A stretch of 49,109 nucleotides of DNA from an uncultured Flavobacteriaceae bacterium (lineage in GTDB: Bacteria > Bacteroidota > Bacteroidia > Flavobacteriales > Flavobacteriaceae): positions 1 through 49,109 of the forward strand of contig CALDUF010000051.1 in the NCBI GenBank assembly GCA_937923515.1, given 5' to 3'. The position numbers and the translations under genes were made by a program. Position 1 is the first letter of the stretch, and each line of letters starts with the position of its first letter. A model generated the notes under the pieces. It did no database searches and had not been told where the DNA came from. It saw only the letters and a list, made by a program, of their open reading frames with translations. Of this stretch, positions 25,798 to 34,131 are shown one piece after another.

Positions 25798-26352
25798 ATG
25801 AATACTGTTTTAAAGCGTATTATTTTAGTATTATTTTTAGCTGCAATTGGTATTACAGCCTATTCTTACTTTAACGAGGGTTTACAAAAACGTAAAAGTC
25901 CTAAAAAAAGTGTAGCCTTTAAAGTAGACGATTTAAAGTTGAACGTGTTTTACAATAGACCATCAAAACGTGGAAGAACCGTATTTGGAGCCTTAGTACC
26001 TTATAACGAAGTTTGGCGAACTGGTGCCAACGAAGCCACAACATTCGAAACCAACACAGCACTTAAAATAGCCGAAAACACACTACCAGCAGGAAAGTAC
26101 ACCTTGTGGACGATTCCTAACGATACTACGTGGACAGTGATATTCAATGCAAAACAATACCCTTGGGGTGTAGATCAAATAACACATAAACCCTTAAGAG
26201 AACCAGATTTTGATGTTGTAAATTACAACGCGCCTGTTGAGTACCTAAACACTACCGTTGAGCAATTTACGATTGCTTTCGATAACTCTACAGATAAGTT
26301 GTTTTTAACTATGGCTTGGGATGATGTTCGTATAAAAGTACCCTTGCGTTAA
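25798..26352 (+). CDS. DUF2911 family protein
   Basis: 184 residues with one N-terminal membrane helix or signal anchor (about 6-24) and a DUF2911 domain: VWRTGANEATTFETN (about 77-91), LPAGKYTLWTIP and the WGVDQ stretch. The family is common in Bacteroidota, has no known function and is predicted to be extracytoplasmic. Next gene on the strand (MeaB-type) is 105 bases downstream across a set of hairpins. Confidence 0.85.
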   Translation: MNTVLKRIILVLFLAAIGITAYSYFNEGLQKRKSPKKSVAFKVDDLKLNVFYNRPSKRGRTVFGALVPYNEVWRTGANEATTFETNTALKIAENTLPAGKYTLWTIPNDTTWTVIFNAKQYPWGVDQITHKPLREPDFDVVNYNAPVEYLNTTVEQFTIAFDNSTDKLFLTMAWDDVRIKVPLR

Positions 26353-26354
26353 TT

Positions 26355-26385
26355 GTAAAGAACTTTACGTTGTTCAGCAACGTAA
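26355..26385 (+). promoter_or_regulatory. two overlapping hairpins after DUF2911
   Basis: GTAAAG-AA-CTTTAC (26355-26368) and TTACGTTG-TTCAG-CAACGTAA (26365-26385) share four bases, so only one can form fully. There is no U-tract. It may be a terminator or an attenuator-like element before the MeaB-type gene; the evidence is weak. Confidence 0.3.
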
Positions 26386-26398
26386 TCAATAATTTGTC

Positions 26399-26418
26399 AT
26401 TCCCGTGAAAACAGGAAT
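26399..26418. repeat. short hairpin repeat, ATTCCCGT/ACAGGAAT type
   Basis: ATTCCCGT-GAAA-ACAGGAAT, eight-base arms with one mismatch. Same general type as 1283-1299 and 45608-45627. Confidence 0.5.
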
Positions 26419-26457
26419 CTAAATAAAATACTATCTTAGAGACACATTGGTATAATT

Positions 26458-27543
26458 GTGACACACAAGAAAAAAACAGCTTTAAAAACTACAGATGGGG
26501 TTTCTAATTCAGAAATTATCAATCCTGCTTCTACAGCCAAATTTAAATCTAAACGCGCAAAAACACGTAATACAGACGCCTTAGTTAAAGGACTTTTAAA
26601 TAAAAATATTACAGATTTAAGTCGCGCCATTACAATAATAGAAAGTACCAACCCGCAGCACCAACAGCAGGCAAATCAAATTTTAAAACAATGCCTACCA
26701 CATGCAAATAAATCTATACGCATAGGCATTACAGGCGTGCCAGGTGTTGGTAAAAGCACCTTTATAGAAGCCTTTGGTAAGCATGCAACCGCCCAAGGCA
26801 AACGTGTTGCCGTTTTAGCTATAGACCCTAGCAGCTCTGTTACCAAAGGCAGTATTCTTGGAGACAAAACGAGAATGGAAGCTTTGGTTAATGATAAAAA
26901 TGCGTATATACGGCCATCGGCCTCAGGTAATTCTCTTGGTGGTGTAGCTCGAAAAACTAGAGAAACCATTATGCTGTGTGAAGCTGCTGGTTTTAATATT
27001 ATCCTTATTGAAACAGTGGGCGTTGGACAAAGTGAAACTGCTGTTCACAGTATGGTAGACTTTTTTTTATTACTAAAACTAGCTGGTGCTGGCGATGAGC
27101 TACAAGGTATTAAGCGTGGTATTATTGAAATGGCAGACGCCATAGCCATCAATAAAGCAGATGGTGACAACCAAAAGGCAGCAAAATTAGCGATGTTAGA
27201 ATTTAATAGAGCATTGCATCTCTACCCTAAAAAAGCATCTGGATGGTCGCCTAAAGTTTCATCATGCAGTGCTTTACAACATAAAGGTATTACCGATATT
27301 TGGGCACTTATTTCAGACTATATAACGCTAACCAAAAGCAATAGTTTTTTTGATAAGAAACGAAACGACCAAAATAAATTTTGGCTCATTCAAACCATAG
27401 AAAATCGTTTAAAATCTGATTTTTTTAATCGTCCTGATATCAAAAAGGAATTAGAGAAACAGTTATTGTTGGTGGAAAGTAATCAAGCTACACCGTTTGC
27501 CGCTGCAGAATTAATTTTGAATCTTAATAACAAATCGCTTTAA
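26458..27543 (+). CDS. meaB: methylmalonyl-CoA mutase-associated GTPase MeaB (ArgK)
   Basis: 361-residue G3E-type GTPase that protects and reloads the B12-dependent methylmalonyl-CoA mutase. P-loop GVPGVGKST (93-101), AIDPSSSVTKGSILGDKTRM, IRPSASGNSLGGVARKTRE, the ETVGVGQSE switch and INKADGDN base motif are all present. The start is a GTG; about 38 residues of Lys/Thr-rich N-terminal sequence precede the usual family start near DALVKGLLN. No mutase subunit lies in this window. Its last 33 bases overlap, tail to tail, the 3' end of the PAP2 gene. Confidence 0.92.
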   Translation: MTHKKKTALKTTDGVSNSEIINPASTAKFKSKRAKTRNTDALVKGLLNKNITDLSRAITIIESTNPQHQQQANQILKQCLPHANKSIRIGITGVPGVGKSTFIEAFGKHATAQGKRVAVLAIDPSSSVTKGSILGDKTRMEALVNDKNAYIRPSASGNSLGGVARKTRETIMLCEAAGFNIILIETVGVGQSETAVHSMVDFFLLLKLAGAGDELQGIKRGIIEMADAIAINKADGDNQKAAKLAMLEFNRALHLYPKKASGWSPKVSSCSALQHKGITDIWALISDYITLTKSNSFFDKKRNDQNKFWLIQTIENRLKSDFFNRPDIKKELEKQLLLVESNQATPFAAAELILNLNNKSL

Positions 27544-28092
27544 AAGATACTGCGCCAACTTATAAAATATAAATCCAGAAATGGCACCAAAGGTTAATCC
27601 GCAAACAATATCTAACGGATAATGCACGCCTAAATAAATTCTACTATAGGCCACAATTAGACTAATTAACACTAATATATATACAAGCTTTTTATAATAC
27701 GGTTTAAGCAATAACCCTCCAAACATAGCAACAGCCATAGAGTTTGATGAGTGCCCCGAAAAGAAACCGTATTTACCACATCTTACTGCTATAAATCGCA
27801 GTTGATCAACTATATCAAGATTTCCACAAGGTCTAGGTCTTGCAAAACCGCGTTTAAACACATTTGTAATTTGATCAGTAAATGTTATCATAAGAGCGCA
27901 AACCAACATGAGTAGCATTACAGCTTTCCATCCAAATTGCTTTTGAAAGCAATATATAAGTATCACACCTAAAACTGGCCCGAAAAAAAATTTGTTGGTT
28001 ATTGTTAACCAAAGCGCATCCCAAGTTTCAGAGCCAAGCGTATTTAAAACCAAAAATAAATCTGTATCGTATTCTAGTAGTGTATCAATCAT
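27511..28092 (-). CDS. PAP2 family phosphatase
   Basis: 193-residue integral membrane acid phosphatase of the type-2 phosphatidic acid phosphatase family, about five to six helices. The three catalytic motifs are complete: K80 to R87-P (KRGFARP), SGH at 112-114, and SRIYLGVHYPLD with R151, H157 and D161. Substrate may be a lipid phosphate or undecaprenyl pyrophosphate. It follows the small acidic gene by eight bases on the same strand and overlaps meaB at its 3' end by 33 bases. Confidence 0.92.
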   Translation of the reverse strand: MIDTLLEYDTDLFLVLNTLGSETWDALWLTITNKFFFGPVLGVILIYCFQKQFGWKAVMLLMLVCALMITFTDQITNVFKRGFARPRPCGNLDIVDQLRFIAVRCGKYGFFSGHSSNSMAVAMFGGLLLKPYYKKLVYILVLISLIVAYSRIYLGVHYPLDIVCGLTFGAISGFIFYKLAQYLLKRFVIKIQN

Positions 28093-28100
28093 ACAAAAAG

Positions 28101-28328
28101 CTATTCGTCGTATTTAGCAATTTCAGCATCATAAAATGCGGTTGCGTCTTTTATGGCATTTTCGGTTTCATGCTCTAATTCCTTTTCGTCTTCTGCATCA
28201 AAATCTTCAAACCATTCTACCTCATCATTTTCTAGATTGATAATAAATCGTGGAAATTCAGTATGAATTACAAATATAGCGTTGGGATATGCTGTATTGT
28301 CGCCTAATATAAATTTTGGGAGTGTCAT
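28101..28328 (-). CDS. small acidic conserved protein
   Basis: 75 residues, strongly acidic in the second half (DFDAEDEKELEHETE). No named family is recognised, though similar small proteins are, to my recollection, widespread in flavobacteria. It has a promoter-like box 40 bases upstream and lies eight bases before the PAP2 gene, so they form a two-gene unit. The function is unknown. Confidence 0.7.
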   Translation of the reverse strand: MTLPKFILGDNTAYPNAIFVIHTEFPRFIINLENDEVEWFEDFDAEDEKELEHETENAIKDATAFYDAEIAKYDE

Positions 28329-28368
28329 GTTGCGTTTTAAGTTATTAGTGCCTTAAATTTTTTCTAGG

Positions 28369-28376
28369 CAAAGTTA
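28369..28376 (-). promoter_or_regulatory. putative -7 box for the acidic protein/PAP2 unit
   Basis: Minus-strand TAACTTTG, matching TAnnTTTG, 40 bases before the ATG at 28328. Confidence 0.45.
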
Positions 28377-28490
28377 TAATTTCTTAGCTATTGAAGTAAA
28401 TATGGCTAAACGTAATTTAGCTTCCATTCGTAATTGAGTTGGTTTTTTTAGTTATCGTAACCTTTTTCAACTTTAAGTACTTTTAGTACT

Positions 28491-29870
28491 TTATTTGATT
28501 TCTAACTTAATTAGCCGCTTAGTTAAATAATTAAATCGAATATACAATAAAATTGCCGCCACTGTTAGTCCTGAAAGCAACCCAATCCATATACCAATAC
28601 TGCCATAAACATCAGCTTTACCTAAAAACCAGGACACAGGAAAACCAACAACCCAATAGGCTATGAATATAAATAGCATGGGAATTTTTACATCTTGCAA
28701 CCCACGTAATGCCCCTAAAAACACAACTTGAATACTATCACTTATTTGAAACACTGCTGCTACTAATAATAACTTTGATGCGATTTCTAGTACTTCTTTA
28801 TTATCTAATGCATTTATCACATCGTTATGATCTAAATATAATTTAGGTAATTGCTTATGAAACACTAAAAATAAAAGTGCAAAACTAACGGCAAACAAAA
28901 ACCCAAATAAAAATATTGAAAATGCAATGCGTCTTAATTCTTTATATTGCTTTAATCCTTTTTGGTTTCCTACACGAATCATAGCTGCTACACTCAACCC
29001 CATGGCTACCATAAACGTCATTGAAGCCAAATTTAATGCGATTTGATTTGCGGCTTGGGGATTTTTTCCTAATAAGCCACTTAACCATATGGCTGCAGTA
29101 AAAATTGCGACTTCAAAAAACATTTGCATTGCGCTGGGCATTCCTAAATTAAGGATTTTTTTAAGGATTGTTTTTTGTAAAACAAACAGTTTTATTTGTG
29201 ATACATAGTGTTGCGATACATGGTTTTGTTTTAATAAAAACCACAAATACCCTAACATGATAATTCTAGAAGCCAACGTGCCATAAGCAGCACCTACAAT
29301 GCCTAATTCTGGAAATCCAAACTTGCCAAAAATCAATAGATAGTTTAATCCAATATTCACAAGGTTACCGAGCAGTGTGGCATACATAGGATACTTTGTC
29401 ATAGACAACCCATCGCTAAATTGCTTAAAGCCTTGAAATACAATTAAGGGAATAAGCGAAACGGCTACCAAATCTAAATACGGAATTGCCAATACCACAA
29501 CCTCTTCAGGTTGTTGCATTAAATACATTAAAGGTTTTGCAAAAAACACCAAACCAAATAACAATATGCCCAAAATTGTACATAGAAATAACCCGTGTTT
29601 AAAATACGATTTACCTATTTTAAAATTTTTTGCAGCATCAGCTTCTGCTATTAATGGTGTTATGGCCGTAGAAAAACCTATACCTAAAGACATGGCTATA
29701 AACATAAAACTATTACCTAAAGATACCGCAGCTAATTCTGCCGTACCAAGTTGGCCCACCATAATATTATCCACAAAACTAACAAAGGTATGCCCTAGCA
29801 TGCCTAACATCACTGGTGCAGCTAGTTTCCAATTGTATTTAAACTCTTTAGTATAGTGCTTCAATTGCAT
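28491..29870 (-). CDS. MATE family efflux transporter
   Basis: 459-residue, twelve-helix multidrug/organic-cation antiporter of the MATE family (NorM-like). It shows the repeated two-lobe layout, with AAPVMLGMLGHTFVSFVDNIMVGQLG at the N-terminus typical of the family and an equivalent stretch after the mid-point (LGMPSAMQMFFEVAIFTAA). Substrate unknown. The ATG is just four bases from a -7-like box, suggesting a leaderless message. Confidence 0.93.
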   Translation of the reverse strand: MQLKHYTKEFKYNWKLAAPVMLGMLGHTFVSFVDNIMVGQLGTAELAAVSLGNSFMFIAMSLGIGFSTAITPLIAEADAAKNFKIGKSYFKHGLFLCTILGILLFGLVFFAKPLMYLMQQPEEVVVLAIPYLDLVAVSLIPLIVFQGFKQFSDGLSMTKYPMYATLLGNLVNIGLNYLLIFGKFGFPELGIVGAAYGTLASRIIMLGYLWFLLKQNHVSQHYVSQIKLFVLQKTILKKILNLGMPSAMQMFFEVAIFTAAIWLSGLLGKNPQAANQIALNLASMTFMVAMGLSVAAMIRVGNQKGLKQYKELRRIAFSIFLFGFLFAVSFALLFLVFHKQLPKLYLDHNDVINALDNKEVLEIASKLLLVAAVFQISDSIQVVFLGALRGLQDVKIPMLFIFIAYWVVGFPVSWFLGKADVYGSIGIWIGLLSGLTVAAILLYIRFNYLTKRLIKLEIK

Positions 29871-29874
29871 GAAA

Positions 29875-29882
29875 CAAATGTA
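29875..29882 (-). promoter_or_regulatory. putative -7 box directly before the MATE start
   Basis: Minus-strand TACATTTG, then four bases, then ATG. This is the same arrangement as at the GbsR-type gene (6742-6754). No -33 TTG is seen at the usual distance. Confidence 0.4.
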
Positions 29883-29989
29883 AAGTTTACATATAGTTTT
29901 ACCGAATTAAATTTCAATTAACACATCAAAATAAAACTTTAAAACATAGTGGTGAAATCTAGTATTATTCGTACACTTGTAGTAATTAT

Positions 29990-30013
29990 CACTAAACCTA
30001 GTAAGATTTAGTG
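29990..30013. repeat. small inverted repeat between MATE and oxidoreductase genes
   Basis: CACTAAA-N10-TTTAGTG in the spacer 29871-30109. Seven-base arms; role unknown. Confidence 0.3.
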
Positions 30014-30076
30014 TTAGAAACATTTAGCTTTCATTTTACAAAGGGATTTAAGAATTAAAGAATGTGTTTCTTACCC

Positions 30077-30108
30077 AAAAAAAGAGGGAAATCTATTCCC
30101 TCTTTTTT
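30077..30108. terminator. bidirectional terminator
   Basis: A-rich arm AAAAAGAGGGAA, loop ATCTA, arm TTCCCTCTTTTT. Stem of twelve base pairs with U-tracts on either strand. Lies right after the stop of the minus-strand oxidoreductase gene. Confidence 0.85.
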
Positions 30109-30109
30109 A

Positions 30110-31057
30110 TTAAATTTTAAGCTTGTTTATGTTTTGTTTGGCCGCTTCAAACTCGTTTATAATGGCTTCAACAATTTTAGATACAGGTTTTATATCATGA
30201 ATTAATCCAGAAACCTGACCAATTTCTAATTCACCTTCATCTAAATCGCCTTCAAACATACCTTTCTTAGCTCTGGCTCTACCCAAAAGCGTTTTTAGTT
30301 CTTCTATTGTAGCGCCTTTTTTGTATAATTCTTGAACATCTTGGTAAAATTTATTTTTTATCAACCTTACTGGTGCTAGTTCCTTTAAAGTTAATTGCGT
30401 ATCGCCTTCTTTAGCATCTACCACTATTTTTTTAAATGCGTGGTGCGCAGAACTTTCATCACTAGCCACAAACCTACTACCAATTTGTACACCATCTGCA
30501 CCTAAAACCATACATGCCAACATTGCTTTTCCTGTGGCTATTCCGCCGGCTGCAATTAAAGGAATGCTAATTTTTTCTCTTACCATTGGCAGTAAAGTTA
30601 GCGTGGTAGTTTCATCTCTACCGTTATGTCCTCCAGCTTCAAAACCTTCAGCAACTATGGCATCAACACCAGCCTCTAGCGCTTTTAATGCAAATTTTAC
30701 GCTACTTACAACATGCACTACGGTTATGCCTTTGTTTTGTAACCAGGTGGTCCAGGTATTAGGATTTCCTGCCGATGTAAATACAATTTTCACATCTTCC
30801 TCAACAATAATAGCCATTAGCTTTTCAATATCTGGATATAACATTGGCACATTTACCCCAAAGGGCTTATCTGTAGCTTTTTTGCATTTTATAATATGTT
30901 CACGAAGTACCTCAGGATACATAGAACCTGCACCTAACACCCCTAAAATTCCTGAATTGCTTGCTGCAGATGCTAATCGCCATCCACTATTCCAAACCAT
31001 TCCTGCTTGAATAATAGGGTGTTTAATATTAAAAAGTTTCGTTATGGCATTTGGCAT
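30110..31057 (-). CDS. NAD(P)H-dependent flavin oxidoreductase (nitronate monooxygenase-like)
   Basis: 315-residue FMN TIM-barrel enzyme of the nitronate monooxygenase / FabK group. N-terminal KHPIIQAGM, then FGVNVPM, the FMN phosphate site IAAGGIATGKAM (about 166-177) and GADGVQIGSRF are diagnostic. Either nitronate oxidation or an enoyl-ACP-reductase-like role is possible; I cannot choose. Its ATG overlaps the stop codon of the upstream protease gene by one base (TAATG), so it is translated in coupling with that gene. Confidence 0.88.
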   Translation of the reverse strand: MPNAITKLFNIKHPIIQAGMVWNSGWRLASAASNSGILGVLGAGSMYPEVLREHIIKCKKATDKPFGVNVPMLYPDIEKLMAIIVEEDVKIVFTSAGNPNTWTTWLQNKGITVVHVVSSVKFALKALEAGVDAIVAEGFEAGGHNGRDETTTLTLLPMVREKISIPLIAAGGIATGKAMLACMVLGADGVQIGSRFVASDESSAHHAFKKIVVDAKEGDTQLTLKELAPVRLIKNKFYQDVQELYKKGATIEELKTLLGRARAKKGMFEGDLDEGELEIGQVSGLIHDIKPVSKIVEAIINEFEAAKQNINKLKI

Positions 31058-32667
31058 TATTGCTTTGTTAGTTTTAACGTCTTTACGAGCGTATCTGTTT
31101 CAATTTTAACAATATAAATACCTTTTGAAAACGTAGCCATATTGATAATTTTATTTTTTTGAGACATCGCAAAAGATGATATGCGTTTACCCAACATATC
31201 AAAAATAGTAATACTGGCTTCCACAGGTTGAAACGTAAAATATATATGAAGTACATTGCTAACAGGATTGGGAAATACGTTAACAGTAGTATCGTCTTCA
31301 ATTATATCTGTATTTGAGACGGCAGCACTAAATGCCAATTGTAAATTTGGAATACCATGCCCTATAAAATTATCAGGCGTATTGTATTGTGATGCTGATG
31401 TTCTTACTAGCTGCATAATTTCAGCATTTGTCATATCAGGAAGTGCTTGCCATAAACAAGCAATACCACCTGCCAAAATAGGAGCACTAAATGATGTTCC
31501 GTTAGCGCGACCAATAGCATCAAGCTCAGTAATTACATAGCTTAAGCCACCTTGGGCAACAACATCGGGCTTTTGGGTAGGTTGAAATGAGGTACCAACC
31601 GAACTAAAAGACACGTAGTTACCAGAAGCATCAACAGCACCTACTGAAAGCACATTGGGCGAGTCTGCTGGTGCTGTTACTCCAAAACTCCCAGAATTTC
31701 CTGCCGAGGTAACTAGCAGCAATCCTTTTTCAAAAGCAATATTTGCACCTTTTGTAATAAATGCCGTGGCACCATTCATATTAGACTGTTGGTAATCGTA
31801 TTTGGCACCATCAAAATCAGAATACCCAAGAGACGTATTAATAATATCTACACCTAAACTATCGGCACGTTCTACAGCTTCAACCCAATAACTTTCTTCC
31901 ACAGGTGTTTCACTAGCAGTATCTTCTGTAATAAACAAATAATACGAGGCATCTGGTGCGGTACCCACAAACGCATTTTCTACATAACCCGCCATATCAC
32001 TTAATACCAAAGTGCCATGACTGCTTGTAGTGTTAGTATATACATCTGCGCTTCTATTTACAAAATTGTAAGTGCCATGAATATTTCCAGCATCTCTTAG
32101 GCGTTGAAAAGCTGACATTGAATTTACATTTGGAAAACCAGCATCAACAACCGCAATAGTTATTCCAGATCCTGTATAATCTAAAACATGAAGTTCGTCT
32201 CCATTAAACATTTCTATTTGATTGGCAGCATCACCATAATTAAAATTTGCTAAACTACCTTCTAACTTAGCTATGGTTTTATTATTTGCCGTTTTAGATT
32301 GGTTTAAATTAGTATCTGCAAAATCAATATTTAGAACAAAACTAAAACGCTCTAAAGCTTCAATATTTGTTTTATTTCCTGTAACGTGAACTGCATTAAA
32401 CCATTTTGATTTAGCAAGTACCGAAATTCCAGAAGCATTTTTTATTTGAGTAATATAGCTTTCGCTAACAGGAACGTCACGCGCATCTATACTAACGCCA
32501 TGTTTATTTTTTCTATCAATTGCTTTTTGAGTTAAAATAGTAACCGGGTTATCTATGGAAGCAGCTACATTTTCTTTATCGGCAAAATACACCCAAGCAT
32601 GCTCTAGCGCATGCAATTGCACATAAGATAAAAATATGAGTATGCTTAAACACAATGGTTTCATCAT
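31057..32667 (-). CDS. secreted S8 (subtilisin-like) serine peptidase with T9SS C-terminal domain
   Basis: 536 residues. Signal peptide to about residue 20, an N-terminal propeptide-like region, then the subtilase domain with D175 (IAVVDAGFPN), H217 (SSHGTL), N323 (oxyanion hole, SAGNSG) and S392 (NGTSFSAP). The last 75 residues, from VNVFPNPVSN to the end, are a type A sorting domain for the type IX secretion system, so the enzyme is exported across the outer membrane. All catalytic residues are intact. Coupled by TAATG to the flavin oxidoreductase gene. Confidence 0.93.
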   Translation of the reverse strand: MMKPLCLSILIFLSYVQLHALEHAWVYFADKENVAASIDNPVTILTQKAIDRKNKHGVSIDARDVPVSESYITQIKNASGISVLAKSKWFNAVHVTGNKTNIEALERFSFVLNIDFADTNLNQSKTANNKTIAKLEGSLANFNYGDAANQIEMFNGDELHVLDYTGSGITIAVVDAGFPNVNSMSAFQRLRDAGNIHGTYNFVNRSADVYTNTTSSHGTLVLSDMAGYVENAFVGTAPDASYYLFITEDTASETPVEESYWVEAVERADSLGVDIINTSLGYSDFDGAKYDYQQSNMNGATAFITKGANIAFEKGLLLVTSAGNSGSFGVTAPADSPNVLSVGAVDASGNYVSFSSVGTSFQPTQKPDVVAQGGLSYVITELDAIGRANGTSFSAPILAGGIACLWQALPDMTNAEIMQLVRTSASQYNTPDNFIGHGIPNLQLAFSAAVSNTDIIEDDTTVNVFPNPVSNVLHIYFTFQPVEASITIFDMLGKRISSFAMSQKNKIINMATFSKGIYIVKIETDTLVKTLKLTKQ

Positions 32668-32752
32668 CTAAAATGCAAAATAAAACAGTATGAATACAAT
32701 TAATTATTTTGAGTATGTTTTTACAATCGCCTCAAAATTGTGTGTTACTAAG

Positions 32753-33940
32753 TTACGAAATTACTCCAGAACCTATAAGTTCGTCTTCTAAATACCAAGC
32801 TGCAAACTGTCCTTCGGTTATTGCAGACTGCGCCTCTTCAAACTCAATATACAAACCATTAGCCACTTTATATAAGGTTGCTTTTTGAAGTTGTTGCCTA
32901 TAGCGTATGCGTGCAGCAACCTGCATGGTATCGTTAGTATGTAATGTTAAGTCTTCACGTATCCAATGTAATTCGGCATTAGCAATAAACAATGCTTTTT
33001 TAAATAACCCTGGATGATTTTTGCCTTGTCCAGTATAAATAACATTCTCTTTTACATCAGTATCTATAACAAACAAGGGTTCTGGTGTGCCACCAACAGC
33101 TAAACCTTTACGTTGCCCCTTGGTAAAATAATGTGCCCCTTGGTGTTTTCCTACTATTTTACCCGTATCCAAAGTATAGTCAATTTTTCGAGACAAATAT
33201 TCTAGTGTATCTTCTTTAGAAGTAAATACCTTTTTGATATCATTATATAAAGATGCATCTTCAGCAACTTCCACAATAACGCCTTCTTTGGGTTTAAGCT
33301 GTTGTTGTAAAAAATCTGGCAGCTTTACTTTACCTATAAAACAGAGCCCTTGAGAGTCTTTTTTTTCAGCAGTAACTAAATCTAATGATGTAGCTATAGC
33401 TCTAACCTCAGGTTTTGTTAATTCACCTATCGGAAATAAAGCTTTAGATAATTGTGATTGTGATAACTGACATAAAAAATACGACTGGTCCTTATTGGTA
33501 TCAACACCAGATAATAACTGATAAATGGTTTTACCCTGTTTATCGACACTTCCTTTTCTACAATAATGACCTGTGGCAACAAAATCTGCTCCAAGCTCTA
33601 AAGCAATATCCATAAAAACATCAAACTTTATCTCTCGGTTACATAACACATCTGGGTTTGGCGTTCTACCATTTTCATATTCCTTAAACATATAATCTAC
33701 AATACGTGTTTTGTATTGTGCACTTAAATCTACCGTTTGAAAAGGAATACCCAGTTTATCGGCCACTAGCATAGCATCATTACTATCGTCTAACCAAGGA
33801 CACTCATTAGAGATTGTTACAGAATCGTCATGCCAGTTTTTCATAAACAAGCCAATAACTTCGTAACCTTGCTTTTTAAGTAAATAAGCAGCAACACTAG
33901 AATCTACACCACCTGAAAGCCCAACAACAACTCTTTTCAT
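32753..33940 (-). CDS. mnmA: tRNA-specific 2-thiouridylase MnmA
   Basis: Thiolates U34 of tRNA for Lys, Glu and Gln. From the chosen start the protein has 395 residues: PP-loop SGGVDSS (9-15), catalytic Cys100 (DVLCNRE) and Cys200 (GLCFIGK), and the C-terminal beta domain. An in-frame ATG at 33979 would add 13 residues, but a -7-like box (33967-33974) overlaps that extension and the PP-loop normally sits within ten residues of the start, so 33940 is chosen. Confidence 0.96.
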   Translation of the reverse strand: MKRVVVGLSGGVDSSVAAYLLKKQGYEVIGLFMKNWHDDSVTISNECPWLDDSNDAMLVADKLGIPFQTVDLSAQYKTRIVDYMFKEYENGRTPNPDVLCNREIKFDVFMDIALELGADFVATGHYCRKGSVDKQGKTIYQLLSGVDTNKDQSYFLCQLSQSQLSKALFPIGELTKPEVRAIATSLDLVTAEKKDSQGLCFIGKVKLPDFLQQQLKPKEGVIVEVAEDASLYNDIKKVFTSKEDTLEYLSRKIDYTLDTGKIVGKHQGAHYFTKGQRKGLAVGGTPEPLFVIDTDVKENVIYTGQGKNHPGLFKKALFIANAELHWIREDLTLHTNDTMQVAARIRYRQQLQKATLYKVANGLYIEFEEAQSAITEGQFAAWYLEDELIGSGVIS

Positions 33941-33966
33941 TTTAATAGATGATAATTTTGAGACTG

Positions 33967-33974
33967 CAAAGATA
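33967..33974 (-). promoter_or_regulatory. putative -7 box that decides the mnmA start
   Basis: Minus-strand TATCTTTG (TAnnTTTG) ends 26 bases before the ATG at 33940 and lies downstream of the alternative ATG at 33979, so it favours the shorter protein. Confidence 0.5.
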
Positions 33975-34069
33975 CACATTTTGTTAGCGTTATAATGAAG
34001 GTAAAAACATCGTTAAACTACACAAAAACCTTATTTTGTTTAATTTTTACATTTTTTTATGAAACAAAA

Positions 34070-34102
34070 TTTGTTTTTTTGTTTAATTAATACGTAAATT
34101 TG
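34070..34102 (+). promoter_or_regulatory. putative promoter of the fasciclin lipoprotein gene
   Basis: TTTG (34070-34073), 21 bases, then TAAATTTG (34095-34102), a good Bacteroidota-type promoter; the ATG follows after 29 bases. The divergent mnmA box is about 100 bases away. Confidence 0.65.
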
Positions 34103-34131
34103 TTCAACAAAAATTTAAAATCATCAAAACT

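Noticed and set aside
28475-28491. AAGTACT-TTT-AGTACTT as terminator of the MATE gene
   Set aside because: The stem is seven AT-rich base pairs and lacks a U-tract on the minus strand; it may be chance.
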